A DNA stretch of 32,042 bases from Asterionellopsis glacialis (lineage: Eukaryota > Bacillariophyta > Plagiogrammaphyceae > Rhaphoneidales > Asterionellopsidaceae): contig WKLE02002003.1 in NCBI GenBank assembly GCA_014885115.2, positions 6,316 through 38,357 on the forward strand, written 5' to 3'. The notes beneath the pieces are model-generated. The model saw nothing but the letters and a program-made list of their open reading frames with translations. It searched no databases and had not been told where the DNA came from. Numbering within the stretch: the stretch's first letter is position 1; the number at the start of each line of letters is the position of its first letter. Of this stretch, positions 8,842-19,115 are shown one piece after another. The translations under genes were made by a program, and so were the position numbers.

Positions 8842-9750
8842 CTACCACGCGATTTCTCTCTCCTCATACCAATGCTTTCCTGACAAGAATTGATCATCAG
8901 GGAGAGTTGCCAACAAGAAAGGTGTAAACGCACCACGTTCAGCTGGAATAAAACCCTGGTTATTGTTTTGATCGGTTGCACAATATCCGGGGTCAACACT
9001 ATTGGTCATTATACTTGGCTCGTCACGTGCGAGTATCTTTGTCATCGCAATTATACCAACCTTACTGACACCGTAACAAGTGTTTGGCCACCCTTTCTCC
9101 AAGTGCGTACCACCCTCAACACTTGCGACGAAATCCCGCATATACCCCTCAAGTTCTTCTAATTGTAGGTCTGGCGATGAAAATGACTGCATTCGTTCTG
9201 GTGAAGGTAAAATTGACAGTCTCCCCGCTGAACTAGCAATATTTATAATTCGGGGAGATGGCGACGCTTGAAGTAAGCTCAGCATCTTTTGGGTGACATA
9301 CAGCGTCCCAAAAAAGTTAGTTTGAATGGTAATATCTGCCTGCTGCTCGAAAGGAGTGTGCTGTACCTTTCCGTAAAGTGTTGGATCGTTAAAGCAAATC
9401 GCAGCATTATTGACCAAAATGTCAAGTCTACCGAATTGTTCCTTCACAAATTTTTCTGCAGCATCAATGCTGTTGGTATCGATTAGATCCAATTGGACAA
9501 CTTCAACGTTGCAACCTGATTCTTCAGTTAGTTCTTTAGCACAAGCAGTCCCAAGTTGTTTGTCCCTACACGCTAAAATGCATATTATATTTTCTTCCGA
9601 ACTGAGTTTTCGTGCGATTTCCTTTCCGATCCCTTTGTTTGCCCCAGTAATCAATGCAACTCTTTTGGAAGTTGCGGCTAGGGAAAGAACAGGATTCATG
9701 GCACACGAAACAATGAGGAAGAGAACATGAACGACTTTTATCAACTCCAT
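8842..9750 (-). CDS. Short-chain dehydrogenase/reductase, carbonyl-reductase (CBR1)-like, with signal peptide
   Basis: A single exon of 302 aa that starts at the ATG at 9748-9750. A hydrophobic N-terminus (MELIKVVHVLFLIVSCAMNPVLSLA) looks like a signal peptide or anchor. The classical SDR domain follows: TGANKGIG cofactor loop (35-42), a D at 88 in the VVQLDL strand, NNAA (114-117), serine at 173/174 in NIASSAGRLS, the catalytic pair Y226 and K230 in YGVSK, and DPGYCATD (253-260). The insertion between the serine and the YxxxK motif and the PGYCATD block are as in monomeric carbonyl reductases, which reduce carbonyls with NADPH. An Arg at 30 before the loop and CRD at 61-63 favour NADPH. Substrate unknown. 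The N-terminal hydrophobic segment points to the endomembrane or plastid route rather than cytosol. The +1 position after the likely cleavage is not aromatic, so a plastid site is not assured. Confidence 0.88.
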   Translation of the reverse strand: MELIKVVHVLFLIVSCAMNPVLSLAATSKRVALITGANKGIGKEIARKLSSEENIICILACRDKQLGTACAKELTEESGCNVEVVQLDLIDTNSIDAAEKFVKEQFGRLDILVNNAAICFNDPTLYGKVQHTPFEQQADITIQTNFFGTLYVTQKMLSLLQASPSPRIINIASSAGRLSILPSPERMQSFSSPDLQLEELEGYMRDFVASVEGGTHLEKGWPNTCYGVSKVGIIAMTKILARDEPSIMTNSVDPGYCATDQNNNQGFIPAERGAFTPFLLATLPDDQFLSGKHWYEEREIAW

Positions 9751-10267
9751 CTCGCAGAATATGTTTCCAACCTACAAGAAGCAACACCGATGAGATGAGA
9801 CTCTCTCAACCCTCTAATTGTAGCGAATGAGACTACCGGTATAACCTCTTGTACAGGTAAGCTAGTTGGTACAGCAGAGATTTGAGTACAGAAACGAGAT
9901 GTATGCTGAAAGGCAGTGAAGCCCATGCTTAGATGATGTGAGAAATCTTGTGAGAAAAATGCACTATCAATGACGTCATTTGTGCTTCGAAAATTCGAAA
10001 ATGTCAATCGAATGTGACTCATTCTCACAAATCTACGCACGCAGCCAGTTGGATTTTCTCATACGGTTAGGTCCTAGTCACATTGAGAACCTTCGAAAGA
10101 CAACAACAAGAACGCAAACCCCAACAAAAAGCAAAAAAAGTTGTTTGTCGAGACAGGAGAGAAAACGCTGCAGCAACGAAAGCACCTGTTACCCTCGCTG
10201 TGGTTGATAGAATTTTGGCAAAGCTGTATATTGCTCTAGGGAACGTAGCAGTGCGTATTGTACAATA
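9751..10267. other. Divergent promoter region between SDR and Nudix genes
   Basis: About 520 bp shared by two head-to-head genes. It holds a perfect CRE palindrome at 9971-9978 and a TACCGGTA-like element near 9833. A 68-codon ATG frame (10001-10207) ends 60 nt before the Nudix start and, if transcribed, would be an upstream frame rather than a gene. Confidence 0.5.
9971..9978. promoter_or_regulatory. CRE palindrome TGACGTCA
   Basis: A perfect TGACGTCA lies in the divergent spacer, 221 bp upstream of the SDR start and 290 bp upstream of the Nudix start. In the diatom Phaeodactylum tricornutum, TGACGT/ACGTCA elements are CO2/cAMP-responsive and bound by bZIP factors. Function at this site is inferred from the motif alone. 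Confidence 0.45.
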
Positions 10268-11496
10268 ATGATGACCAAGCTAGCAAGACCCTATTTTCGA
10301 AGGAAACTGTTTTTTAGTTCTGCTGCTTTTGGTCTTTCCTCGTCCATTTTGTTACTTGCTAGAAGTAGCCCAGCTGCAGCAGTTGTACATCGCACACATC
10401 TTGCATTTATGACAACAACCACAGGACGATCTCCTGGAACAAAGAATCCAAGTAACTTAGTAGACGTGAAAATGTCATCATCAAAGACAAGTGATCAACT
10501 GCAGGAAGATCAACTAATTGGTGACGAAGAATGGGATGAAGTTTTACCTTTTGAAGATGGTTCTCATAATTCTGCAAAAATTGTGATTCCTGCTGCATCA
10601 ACTGCTGCTGTAGAATCGGAAAATTCTAAAGTTGCAGATCCATTTGAACGGTCTACCTTTGCTCAACGCATTGAAGCTACTATTGCAACATGTCGGGAGT
10701 TACATAAATCTAGTATTTGGATCGAAGTCCCCATGACTCGTGCAAGTTTAATTGAAGACCTTGCCAATTTCAACATGGAGTTTCATCATGCAGAGGGTAA
10801 TACTGCAAATCTTTGTTTATGGTTAAAGGATGATTCAGATAACAAAATTCCAAACTATGCAACGCATCAAGTTGGGGTTGGTGCCTTTGTTGTGAATAGC
10901 CGAGATGAAATCCTTTGTGTTCGGGAACTCCGTCGAAATTATTATCCTTGGAAGGTGCCAGGGGGATTGGCAGAACTGTAAGTTTTTGAATGTTAGACGA
11001 TGTCAATACTTCAAACAATACTTGACTTTTTTGAATGCTGACTTTCTTGTGCTGTTGCAATTTCTAATAAATCTCTCTTAGAGGAGAACATCTCGATGAA
11101 GCCGTGACAAGAGAAGTTTTGGAAGAAACTGGAGTTCGTTGCCGCTTCCACAGTGTGTTGAGTGTTCGTCACACACATGGTTTACAGTTTGGTCGATCGG
11201 ATTTGTACTTTATGTGCCGATTGGAACCTATTGAAGAGGTTGACAGTGAGGGTAATGTAGTGATTCCTGAACCCACACCTCAAGAAAATGAGATTGAAAC
11301 AGTCGCGTGGATTCCCATGAGCGAATACAAAGAAATGATCAACAATCCAGAACGTCCACATCCCACGATGCAGCGAGTTATGGAGGTATACGACCAGGAC
11401 TGCGCCATAGAGCGATCTGTTGTTAGCAGTATCGTTCCTGGAAGAAAACCCAGCCCAATATACCACGCATCACTACCAGAGACAACAACAGAGTGA
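10268..11496 (+). CDS. Nudix hydrolase of the NUDT6 / plant NUDX type with pre-Nudix domain
   Basis: Exon 1 (10268-10977) and exon 2 (11082-11496) join across a 104-nt intron (GTAAGTTT...CTCTTAG) to give 374 aa. The intron interrupts the Nudix box, and splicing restores it exactly: G233-x5-E239-x7-R247-E248-x2-E251-E252-x-G254 (motif GLAELGEHLDEAVTREVLEE, then TGV). Before it, residues 148-187 (SSIWIEVPMTRASLIEDLAN, then FEFHHAEG-type block) form the pre-Nudix domain typical of NUDT6 and plant NUDX2/7/8 proteins, which hydrolyse nucleoside diphosphate derivatives such as ADP-ribose, NADH or CoA species. The N-terminus (RRKLFFSSAAFGLSSSILLLARS, 11-33) is a hydrophobic leader after basic residues and suggests organellar or membrane targeting. 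Residues 50-130 are low-complexity linker. Exact substrate unknown. Confidence 0.92.
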
Positions 11497-11708
11497 ACAC
11501 AAGAATATAAATGCAACGATAAAATAAACTAAAAATGTTCAGGGCCATAGTTTGCTGTCTATAATAATATACAATTTATATTCTATATAATATCAACGAA
11601 CCAACGTTTCCCCCTTTCGGCAAACAGGAGGACCCATAAAGGGCAACCTCCTGTAACCATCTCCCACATCACTTGCACTACGTACACATCAGACACGTGG
11701 TACCATAT

Positions 11709-11996
11709 TTAACGGGCACGTTGACGCATCTTACGGCGCTTGCGGCGAAGACGACGCATGCGCTTCTTGCGCCACTTACGACGCATACCGGCATTGGCCT
11801 CAAGAAGCATGGTAAGGGTGTCTTCCTCCTCAACACCGTTTCCGGCAAGGGATCCTCCCTCGAGAGCGGAAGCACCGTTAACGAGCTTGATCTGGGAAGA
11901 GGGGACAAACTCACGGTTCTCAATCATGAGCTTGAGGGCTTCAACCGACGTAGCGGCATCCACCGTGTAGGCGGTATCTCCAACGAAAATTTGCAT
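11709..11996 (-). CDS. Ubiquitin-like domain fused to ribosomal protein eL41
   Basis: A 95-aa frame starts at the ATG at 11994-11996. The longer open frame upstream has no ATG, so this start is firm. Residues 1-70 form a ubiquitin-like fold: MQIFVGDTAYTVDA opens like ubiquitin's MQIFVKT, followed by LKLMIENREFVPSSQIKLVN and GGSLAGNGVEEEDTLTMLLE. The region ends NAG rather than the canonical GG. Residues 71-95 (MRRKWRKKRMRRLRRKRRKM, then RQRAR) are a complete 25-aa eL41, near-identical to the animal and fungal protein and including its own Met. Codons are strongly biased (CGT/CGC, AAG, CTT/CTC), as for a highly expressed ribosomal gene. eL41 sits at the bridge between the ribosomal subunits. 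The fusion resembles the ubiquitin-eS31, ubiquitin-eL40 and FUBI-eS30 arrangements. An upstream CTACAG at about 12028 could mark a 5' UTR intron. Confidence 0.92.
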   Translation of the reverse strand: MQIFVGDTAYTVDAATSVEALKLMIENREFVPSSQIKLVNGASALEGGSLAGNGVEEEDTLTMLLEANAGMRRKWRKKRMRRLRRKRRKMRQRAR

Positions 11997-12846
11997 TGTG
12001 GTCAACAACTTGTTGCTCGGAACCTGTAGTTGTCGTCGCGAGGATGGAAAAAAAAAGCGGTGGTGGCGGCAGCAAAACACGATAAGGTGAGAAAATTATT
12101 GGGATAATAACCTGATATATTGTATGTAGTAGTACGTAAAACCAGAAGTACGAAGCAATCACAATTGACCGTGTCGCAACAACACCTCCATGGCGCCTAA
12201 CCAGAAAAAACTATTCTATCATTAGCACTTCAGAGACACCACGGTCGTTATCACACACGCGATTGTCGTTCTTCCCAAGGATAGCCGCCAAAATTCACAT
12301 TTCATTGTACGCACCGTTTGCAGGCGATCAGACAGAAGTCGTTGTGAGAAGACTTGAAAAAGAAGGAAAGGCGAGAGCAAGGACTCGCGAAGTCGAGCAG
12401 TTGAGAGGTTGTCTCAAAAGTATGAGATCATGTAGGATTTAACGTATTCTTGTACATTTTTACGTTTGAATACTAACAGATGTCTGACTTCGTCCGTTTT
12501 TGCGATTTCTTTAATTAGGGCCCTCTAGTAAGTATGTATTATGTGCACAATGACTGCGCGCACTATCAGTACCTGGTATCCCTGTCGTGGATGGATCCTG
12601 TATCCCTGCCCCCAGCCCGTTTGAGAGGAAGAGATGGGAAGACTAACACGAAGTTCGTGCTTGAACAGGTAGCGCTGCTGTCCCTTGAGCCCCTTTGTGT
12701 CCTTGCTGTCGCTGCTTTGATCATCATCAATATACCTTACATCCACCGTCGAGATATCTCTTGTTGTTCTTCCTGGCGTCGTTCGACTCACACCTTGTAA
12801 CATTAACTAATCACAACTTATAACTTTCTAGACTAATTTTAATAAA
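11997..12846. other. Head-to-head spacer between the UBL-eL41 and SF3B1 genes
   Basis: A 850-bp divergent region that contains both promoters. TACCTGGTA lies at 12570-12578. Frames here are short and overlap the repeats. No RNA gene was recognised. Confidence 0.5.
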
Positions 12847-15800
12847 ATGGTGGAACAGACAAAAGCAGAGCATATGAATGGGAAAGACCACAGTGGTGCA
12901 GCTACAGATGGTCGGGGTGGAGTTGCGTTCGGGACTGGTATTGCTTACGACGATGTGTACGGATCCGGGGAAGGAGACTTTGTAAAAGAACTCCCTACCA
13001 TGGAAGAAGAACATGCTGCCATGGGAGAAGATAGACAGGAGATGGAAATGTTAGATGAGGGACGTCTCAGCAGTCATCCAAGTACGATTGCGGCTGCACA
13101 AAAACAGGTGAGTGGTATTCCAGCAACAAGAATCACACAAAAAGCGTTCGGATTCCATCCTCACACGAATCAGAACTTTTCTAACAACATGTTTCTTTGT
13201 GACTACTTGGTTGTGCAGGCTCGAGGCGACGCTACAGGAGGGGAGGATGTTGATCCATTTGAGAATGCTACGGGTGGCTCTGGATTGGTCAACACTCGAA
13301 TTGCAGACCGAGAGTCTGAATATCATAAACGTCGTCATGCTCGACAAATACAGGAAGATGGGATGTCATTCAAAGATGCAATGACGCAGGCTACTATTGA
13401 TCGTGAAAAACATGAACTCATACAATCCGCACGCAAAGATTTACTTGATGATGATGGGAACTTGAAAGAAACAGGGGACGTTGAACAACCACCAACAGGA
13501 GACACAGCAGCGGCGAAGCCCAAAACATCTCGTAGACGTCGTTGGGATGAATCATCGTCTACCAAACAAACGGAGAACGAGGATCAGGCTACGGTGGTGA
13601 CAGACACCGACTCTGTAGCTTCTTCCAAAACCAAATCTCGGTGGGATGACGATATTTCCTCGACATCATCTTCTGGCGCAGGACCTTCTCGGAGAAGAAA
13701 ACGATGGGATGAAACACCTGTTGTAGCTCCAGCTACTACCAATGGTGCTGCAGCAGTAGGAGCTACTCCACTTGTATCATCTGCTGCTATGCCTGATGCT
13801 ACACCTGTTGTAGGAAGCGGTGCCAGTCGCTGGGATGAAACACCCCTTGTGTCTTCTGCGTCCGCTGGATCTGCATTACCATCCGCCACTCCGTCAGGAC
13901 GAAAAAGAAATCGTTGGGATTCAACGCCAGCTCCTGCGGCTACTGGTGTAGGAGCTGCGCAAACACCATCAGCAACGCCATCTGCGTTGCCTCCGGGAAC
14001 ACCAACTACTGGGAATCTTGCCAAAGCTCTTTCCCTTGAAAGGGAAATGGAATCACGTAATCGACCATGGACTGAGGCAGCCCTTGATGCTATTCTTCCC
14101 AACGATGGATACACCACTTTGCGTCCCCCGGCTAATTATGTTCCCCTCCGAACACCAGGGCGTAAATTACTGGCTACTCCTACGCCCTTGGGCATGACTC
14201 CTGCCGGATTTCAAATGGAAGTACCAGTCGAAGAACGACAGGAGCACCAAAGTATTCAAGACATTCGAGAAGCTTACGGGGTCCCTTTGGCGGCTACTAG
14301 TGCCGAACAAGCTCCGGGAGCCTTGCCTTACATTAAGCCAGAAGATATGCAATATTTTGGACGTCTCATGGAAGATGTTGAAGAGGATACACTGAGCAAG
14401 GATGAAGCTAATGAACGACGCATTATGGCTCTCTTATTGAAAATCAAAAGTGGAACACCTCCGCAACGAAAGACTGCTATGCGTCAAATTACAGACAAAG
14501 CACGTGCATTTGGTGCAGGGCCACTCTTTAATCAAATTCTCCCTCTTCTCATGAGTCCCACACTGGAAGATCAGGAAAGGCATTTACTTGTCAAGGTGAT
14601 TGATCGCGTGTTATATAAACTTGATGATTTAGTGCGTCCATATGTTCATCGGATTTTGGCTGTCATTGAACCTTTGCTTATCGACGAAGACTACTATGCA
14701 CGAGTAGAAGGACGAGAAATTATTAGTAATCTCGCCAAGGCTGCCGGTCTTGCAACTATGATTGCTACCATGCGTCCTGATATTGATAGTCCTGATGAGT
14801 ATGTTCGGAATACAACTTCCCGCGCGTTTGCCGTGGTCGCGAGTGCGCTTGGCGTCCCTTCCTTGCTCCCCTTCCTCAAGGCCGTTTGTCAATCGCGAAA
14901 GTCATGGCAGGCACGTCATACTGGTATTAAGGTCGTTCAGCAAATTGCGCTATTGATGGGGTGTGCCGTGTTGCCGTACATAAGAGAATTGGTAGAAATT
15001 GTTAGCCACGGTTTGACAGATGAAATGCAAAAGGTGCGAATTATCACAGCATTGACCTTAGCGGCTTTGGCAGAGGCAGCCTATCCGTACGGAATTGAAA
15101 GTTTTGATACTGTTATCCGACCTCTTTGGAAGGGAGCCTTAGAACATCACGGGAAAGCTCTTGCGGCTTTTCTCAAGGCAATTGGATATGTCATCCCACT
15201 CATGGAAGAAAGCTATGCTAGTCATTACACGCGCCTTGTTATGCCTGTACTGCTAAGAGAATTCCATTCGCCCGACGAAGAAATGAAAAAGATTGTATTG
15301 AAGGTTATTCAACAATGTGTGGCAACTGCAGGTGTGGAACCTGATTACATCCGAAAAGAAATTTTACCAGAATTCTTTCGTAATTTTTGGATTCGCCGGA
15401 TGGCACTTGACCGAAGGAACCATAAACAAGTTGTTGAAACAACTGAGGAACTTGCGAATAAGGTCGGATGCTCAGATATTGTTGAACGTATCGTGGACGA
15501 TCTAAAGGACGATTCAGAGCCTTACCGACGCATGGTTATGGAAACAGTTCAGAAAGTTTTAGAAAATCTTGGAGCTGGGGATATTGACGAGCGACTCGAG
15601 GAACGATTGATTGATGGTATTCTATATGCGTTCCAAGAGCAAGCTGTAGATGCTAGTTCTACAGTATCTTACTCATTTGGACACGAAGGACAAGTAATGC
15701 TTGATGGATTTGGAACCGTTGTTAATGCGCTCGGTGAAAGATGCAAACCTTACCTCAAGCAGATTGCTGGTACAATTAAATGGCGTCTAAACAACAAAGC

Positions 15801-17073
15801 GGCTTCAGTCCGGATGCAAGCAGCCGATCTGATTGGCCGAATTGCTGTGGTCATGAAAGCATGTGGTGAAGATCAACTCATGGGGCATCTTGGCGTCGTC
15901 CTCTATGAATATCTTGGTGAAGAATACCCGGAGGTTTTGGGTTCAATCCTTGGTGCTCTTCGAGCTATTGTCAATGTGATTGGAATGACGAGAATGACCC
16001 CTCCTATTCGCGATTTACTCCCGCGTTTAACGCCTATTCTGAGGAATCGTCACGAAAAAGTTCAAGAAAATGTGATTGACTTGGTAAGTTCTTTGTTTTG
16101 TTATGCTGGCATTAGTGTTTTCAACAGGCAGAGAACTGATGTATTCCGATTGTCTTGCCATCTCTATGCTCCTGCCCACCATACTGTCACGGATCAATGT
16201 GAATTTTTTTTTCAAAATTCTCCTATTCCTCCTCTCACACGTCGATCCTTTGTTGGTACTTTATCTTCACAGGTTGGTAGGATTGCCGATCGAGGCGCAG
16301 AATTCGTTTCAGCGAAAGAATGGATGCGGATCTGTTTTGAATTACTTGAGATGTTGAAAGCTCATAAAAAAGCCATTAGGCGTGCAGCTGTTAGTACATT
16401 TGGATACATTGCGAGAGCAATTGGTCCACAAGATGTACTCCACACACTCATGAACAACTTGAAGGTCCAAGATCGTCAGATGCGCGTGTGCACGACAGTG
16501 GCTATTGCAATTGTTGCAGAGACGTGTGGTCCATTCACTGTACTTCCTGCATTAATGAACGAGTACCGCGTTCCTGAACTAAATATTCAAAATGGTGTAT
16601 TGAAGGCCTTGAGTTTCATGTTTGAATATATCGGTCCTATGGGTAAGGATTACGTCTACGCGATTTCTCCGTTATTGGAAGATGCACTTATGGATCGTGA
16701 TGCGGTTCATCGACAAACCGCATGCGCCACGGTGAAACATCTATCACTTGGCGTTGCTGGTTTAGGATGTGAAGATGCTCTTGTTCACCTTTTGAATTTT
16801 GTATGGCCCAACATATTTGAGGAAAGCCCTCACGTGATTCAGGCAGTCTTTGATGCTATTCAAGGTCTTGCTGTTTCCCTAGGCCCCAGTGTTATTTTGC
16901 AGTATGTTCTTCAGGGTTTGTACCACCCAGCTAGAAAAGTTCGTGAAGTGTACTGGAAAGTCTTCAACACGCTCTACATTTATTCTTCAGACTCTCTTGT
17001 AATAGGTTATCCAATGATCGAGGATGAAGGAGACACCACATACGCAATGACTACTCTGGAGCTCTTTATATAA
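12847..17073 (+). CDS. SF3B1: Splicing factor 3B subunit 1 (SF3B1/SF3b155), full length
   Basis: Three exons (12847-13107, 13219-16083, 16273-17073) give 1308 aa, against about 1304 in human. Intron 1 (111 nt, GTGAGTGG...TTGTGCAG) and intron 2 (189 nt, GTAAGTTC...TTCACAG) were placed by GT-AG borders and because removal restores the conserved [14 protein letters not shown] junction. The N-terminal part carries five R-W-D motifs (W at about 196, 229, 250, 292 and 320), the U2AF-ligand motifs that bind UHM proteins, interspersed with TP dipeptides, then RPW at 369-371 and the p14-binding region ([20 protein letters not shown]). HEAT repeats fill the rest. The counterpart of human K700, a hotspot residue, is K692 in DEMQKVR. 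A lineage insertion of about 14 residues lies near 15650-15690. SF3B1 clamps the branch-site helix in U2 snRNP in the nucleus. The C-terminus (TTLELFI) is intact. Confidence 0.98.
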   Translation: MVEQTKAEHMNGKDHSGAATDGRGGVAFGTGIAYDDVYGSGEGDFVKELPTMEEEHAAMGEDRQEMEMLDEGRLSSHPSTIAAAQKQVSGIPATRITQKAFGFHPHTNQNFSNNMFLCDYLVVQARGDATGGEDVDPFENATGGSGLVNTRIADRESEYHKRRHARQIQEDGMSFKDAMTQATIDREKHELIQSARKDLLDDDGNLKETGDVEQPPTGDTAAAKPKTSRRRRWDESSSTKQTENEDQATVVTDTDSVASSKTKSRWDDDISSTSSSGAGPSRRRKRWDETPVVAPATTNGAAAVGATPLVSSAAMPDATPVVGSGASRWDETPLVSSASAGSALPSATPSGRKRNRWDSTPAPAATGVGAAQTPSATPSALPPGTPTTGNLAKALSLEREMESRNRPWTEAALDAILPNDGYTTLRPPANYVPLRTPGRKLLATPTPLGMTPAGFQMEVPVEERQEHQSIQDIREAYGVPLAATSAEQAPGALPYIKPEDMQYFGRLMEDVEEDTLSKDEANERRIMALLLKIKSGTPPQRKTAMRQITDKARAFGAGPLFNQILPLLMSPTLEDQERHLLVKVIDRVLYKLDDLVRPYVHRILAVIEPLLIDEDYYARVEGREIISNLAKAAGLATMIATMRPDIDSPDEYVRNTTSRAFAVVASALGVPSLLPFLKAVCQSRKSWQARHTGIKVVQQIALLMGCAVLPYIRELVEIVSHGLTDEMQKVRIITALTLAALAEAAYPYGIESFDTVIRPLWKGALEHHGKALAAFLKAIGYVIPLMEESYASHYTRLVMPVLLREFHSPDEEMKKIVLKVIQQCVATAGVEPDYIRKEILPEFFRNFWIRRMALDRRNHKQVVETTEELANKVGCSDIVERIVDDLKDDSEPYRRMVMETVQKVLENLGAGDIDERLEERLIDGILYAFQEQAVDASSTVSYSFGHEGQVMLDGFGTVVNALGERCKPYLKQIAGTIKWRLNNKAASVRMQAADLIGRIAVVMKACGEDQLMGHLGVVLYEYLGEEYPEVLGSILGALRAIVNVIGMTRMTPPIRDLLPRLTPILRNRHEKVQENVIDLVSSLFCYAGISVFNRQRTDVFRLSCHLYAPAHHTVTDQCEFFFQNSPIPPLTRRSFVGTLSSQVGRIADRGAEFVSAKEWMRICFELLEMLKAHKKAIRRAAVSTFGYIARAIGPQDVLHTLMNNLKVQDRQMRVCTTVAIAIVAETCGPFTVLPALMNEYRVPELNIQNGVLKALSFMFEYIGPMGKDYVYAISPLLEDALMDRDAVHRQTACATVKHLSLGVAGLGCEDALVHLLNFVWPNIFEESPHVIQAVFDAIQGLAVSLGPSVILQYVLQGLYHPARKVREVYWKVFNTLYIYSSDSLVIGYPMIEDEGDTTYAMTTLELFI
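13108..13218 (+). other. SF3B1 intron 1, multiple of three and stop-free
   Basis: GT-AG intron of 111 nt in phase 0 after AAAQKQ. It has no in-frame stop, so retention would add 37 residues that do not resemble SF3B1 sequence. Confidence 0.85.
16084..16272 (+). other. SF3B1 intron 2, multiple of three and stop-free
   Basis: GT-AG intron of 189 nt in phase 0 within the conserved [14 protein letters not shown] block. It has no in-frame stop, so retention would insert 63 residues into the HEAT array without truncating the protein. Confidence 0.93.
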
Positions 17074-17986
17074 TTTTGGTAAGTACTGGTTAGTATATCT
17101 GAAACATATTTAATTAAAACTAAATGTAAAACAGAATGTCACATATGTATCATACCGTCACCTTGGATTTCTTCTTCCTCTACAAAAAATCATGAAAACG
17201 TTTATTAGTAAAACAGTGACTAAAAATTTCTGTTCAAATACTAATGAAGTTATTTTGGGCATTCGCAAATTTCTTCCAGTGGTAGGATTAGTTAGTGTAC
17301 TAGGACTAATAGAGTCTCAGGAGAGCTCGGGCAATGTCAAAAAGTGGTCTGCGAAAAGGTATATCCATACTAAATACTAAAACTATAAAAAATTCCTTTT
17401 TGTTGGGGCTACTGTATTCGACAAAACAAGAAAACGTGAAGGGTATATTTTTTCTGACTCTTAACCGTACAGGTACTTACTAACTTTTTTACTAAACCTT
17501 ATAGGGTTATAATATGTGAATTTTCGTTTTTTGATTGGCAGTCCTACCGGTACCGGTAGTGTTCATAATATCCATGATGAGCTGTACTGGTCAGTCTGTC
17601 AGCTTCATTTCTCACGAGTCCATACGAGGCATGAGGTGACGATTTCGAGATATTCGGATTAGACTCTCTCTTGACTCTGGTCCTCTGTACTTTTAAACTG
17701 CATGAGGCGTCGTTGGCGAAGTTTGTTTAGATCTATTCACTGTGTTGAGAATTTCAAAGTGTTGCTCTCTTGACACCCTTACAGCTGCAATCTGATCCGT
17801 GATAGATCAGTGGGTGTGGATCTACGTTTCATTTCATCCACCATTAATTTCGCAAGTTCATTGTCTACCATTATTTGTATCATCGAGAAAAGATAACAGT
17901 ACATTTTTTTAGGCAAACATAGTACCTTTAGAAGTTTATTATTGTGAATACTGCACATTTAGAACATTTATTCAACAACTTTTACA
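17074..17986. other. Intergenic region without a recognisable gene
   Basis: AT-rich spacer downstream of SF3B1. It contains a 62-codon ATG frame (17192-17380) with no recognisable product and the perfect 16-nt palindrome at 17544-17559. Nothing else was recognised. Confidence 0.5.
17544..17559. repeat. Perfect palindrome CTACCGGTACCGGTAG
   Basis: Sixteen bases read the same on both strands and consist of two TACCGGTA units sharing their ends. It lies about 430 bp before the start codon at 17987 and belongs to the TACCNGGTA group seen throughout the window. Confidence 0.8.
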
Positions 17987-18580
17987 ATGTCGACACCTGT
18001 TGTAACAGATCAATGGGCGGGTAATTTCGACTGTGATTTTTGTCGAAGAAAACGTTTAATGGGTTCTGAATTTTCAAAAAAGGGACTTGAACGGTATCGA
18101 AAAACGGGTGGTCCTTTAAAGTGCAAACAATGTGTAGCAAAAGTTGAAGCTGACGAACGAAAGGCTGCTGCAGAAAGAAACAACATTAAGGCTGTAGCAA
18201 AGGATGGTTCATCTGAAGGTGCAAGTGAAAAACGAATATGTTCGTCTTGTTCGAAGAATTTGGATCAATCTTCTTATAATAGAAATCAGTGGTCCAAGGG
18301 AGAGGGAAAGTCTCGATGTCGAACTTGTGTAGAACAATCATTGAAAGATGAAGCTGATGAACAATCTAAAAGTAAACAAGACCAAATTGCGCAAGCAAAA
18401 GCTCGAGTGGAGAAGGCCAATGCATCAGGAAATGCGGCTGAGATACTAAAGGCTGAATCAGCATTAGCTGCCTTAGAAGCAGAAAAGGTTACAGGTTTAC
18501 GCCCAGTAAAGCTTGGAAGAGGTGGTCGTGGTAGGGGACGTGGTCGTGGTGGCCGTGGTAGAGGATCTGGAAGGAGATGA
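17987..18580 (+). CDS. Two-zinc-finger (Stc1-like) protein with C-terminal RGG box
   Basis: A single exon of 197 aa. Two similar four-cysteine modules are visible: C16-x2-C19-x26-C46-x2-C49 and C85-x2-C88-x22-C111-x2-C114, each followed by an acidic/Ala helix (VAKVEADERKAAA and VEQSLKDEADEQ). This spacing and the KCKQC / RCRTC ends resemble the Stc1 domain, a LIM-like zinc module known from the fission-yeast factor that couples RNAi to heterochromatin. Residues 120-170 form an Ala/Glu-rich helix, probably coiled. The C-terminus (about 177-197) is a run of RG/RGG repeats, typical of RNA-binding and arginine-methylated tails. An RNA-associated role in nucleus or cytosol is inferred; the Stc1 assignment rests on cysteine spacing only. 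Start is the first ATG. Confidence 0.8.
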   Translation: MSTPVVTDQWAGNFDCDFCRRKRLMGSEFSKKGLERYRKTGGPLKCKQCVAKVEADERKAAAERNNIKAVAKDGSSEGASEKRICSSCSKNLDQSSYNRNQWSKGEGKSRCRTCVEQSLKDEADEQSKSKQDQIAQAKARVEKANASGNAAEILKAESALAALEAEKVTGLRPVKLGRGGRGRGRGRGGRGRGSGRR

Positions 18581-19115
18581 AATCAAAAGCATTTCAATAA
18601 TTTTGCCAATTTCATACTTATCTTAGACACTGTGAACCATCTGTCTTCCTTTGTTCTTATCTAGTAGATCAAATACAATAGAGAGAGCTATTCATCGCAA
18701 TCATCTTGTAGTGGTCTAAGATGAAGAGAATCTTGGATGAACTGACTCAATGCAATTGACCTTACATATCCAGAGATGCCGACATATTTACAGCACGTGA
18801 TCCATAACGCAGTTGCTAGAATGAGAGATAAAGTTTAATTTTTGGTAGAGTAACAAAATTCATTTTCTTTGTCATGAAGGCTGTAGAAAATGATAACACT
18901 ATTATTGAGTCAATGAATCCTATCGTTTATTTTGATACCGAACATAAACTCTTAACCAGGTTTGTCCTTTAAACTTTTGAGAAAGAATGATATATAACTT
19001 AGAGTAGTTCAAGCAGAGTCTAAGTGCAGGCTTAAACAAAAAAGTGTTACACAGGATAATCTGTTTGCTTTTCTTTTCAAAGTTTTAAAGAAACGAGATA
19101 ATAAGAAAAAGATAA
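18581..19115. other. Convergent intergenic region without a recognisable gene
   Basis: This AT-rich spacer lies between the 3' ends of two convergent genes. I see no open frame of note and no clear RNA gene. Neither TACCNGGTA palindromes nor other repeats stand out here. Confidence 0.5.

Noticed and set aside
10001..10207. 68-codon frame upstream of the Nudix gene
   Set aside because: Basic low-complexity product in the 5' flank; at most an upstream frame in the leader.
13584..14117. 177-codon minus-strand frame within SF3B1
   Set aside because: Antisense shadow of the low-complexity RWD/TP-rich region of SF3B1.
15646..15693. Insertion of about 14 residues in SF3B1 considered as a third intron
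   Set aside because: No GT-AG pair of reasonable length keeps the frame; a lineage-specific insertion is simpler.
17192..17380. 62-codon ATG frame downstream of SF3B1
   Set aside because: Short, AT-rich, no recognisable product and no conserved feature; likely chance.
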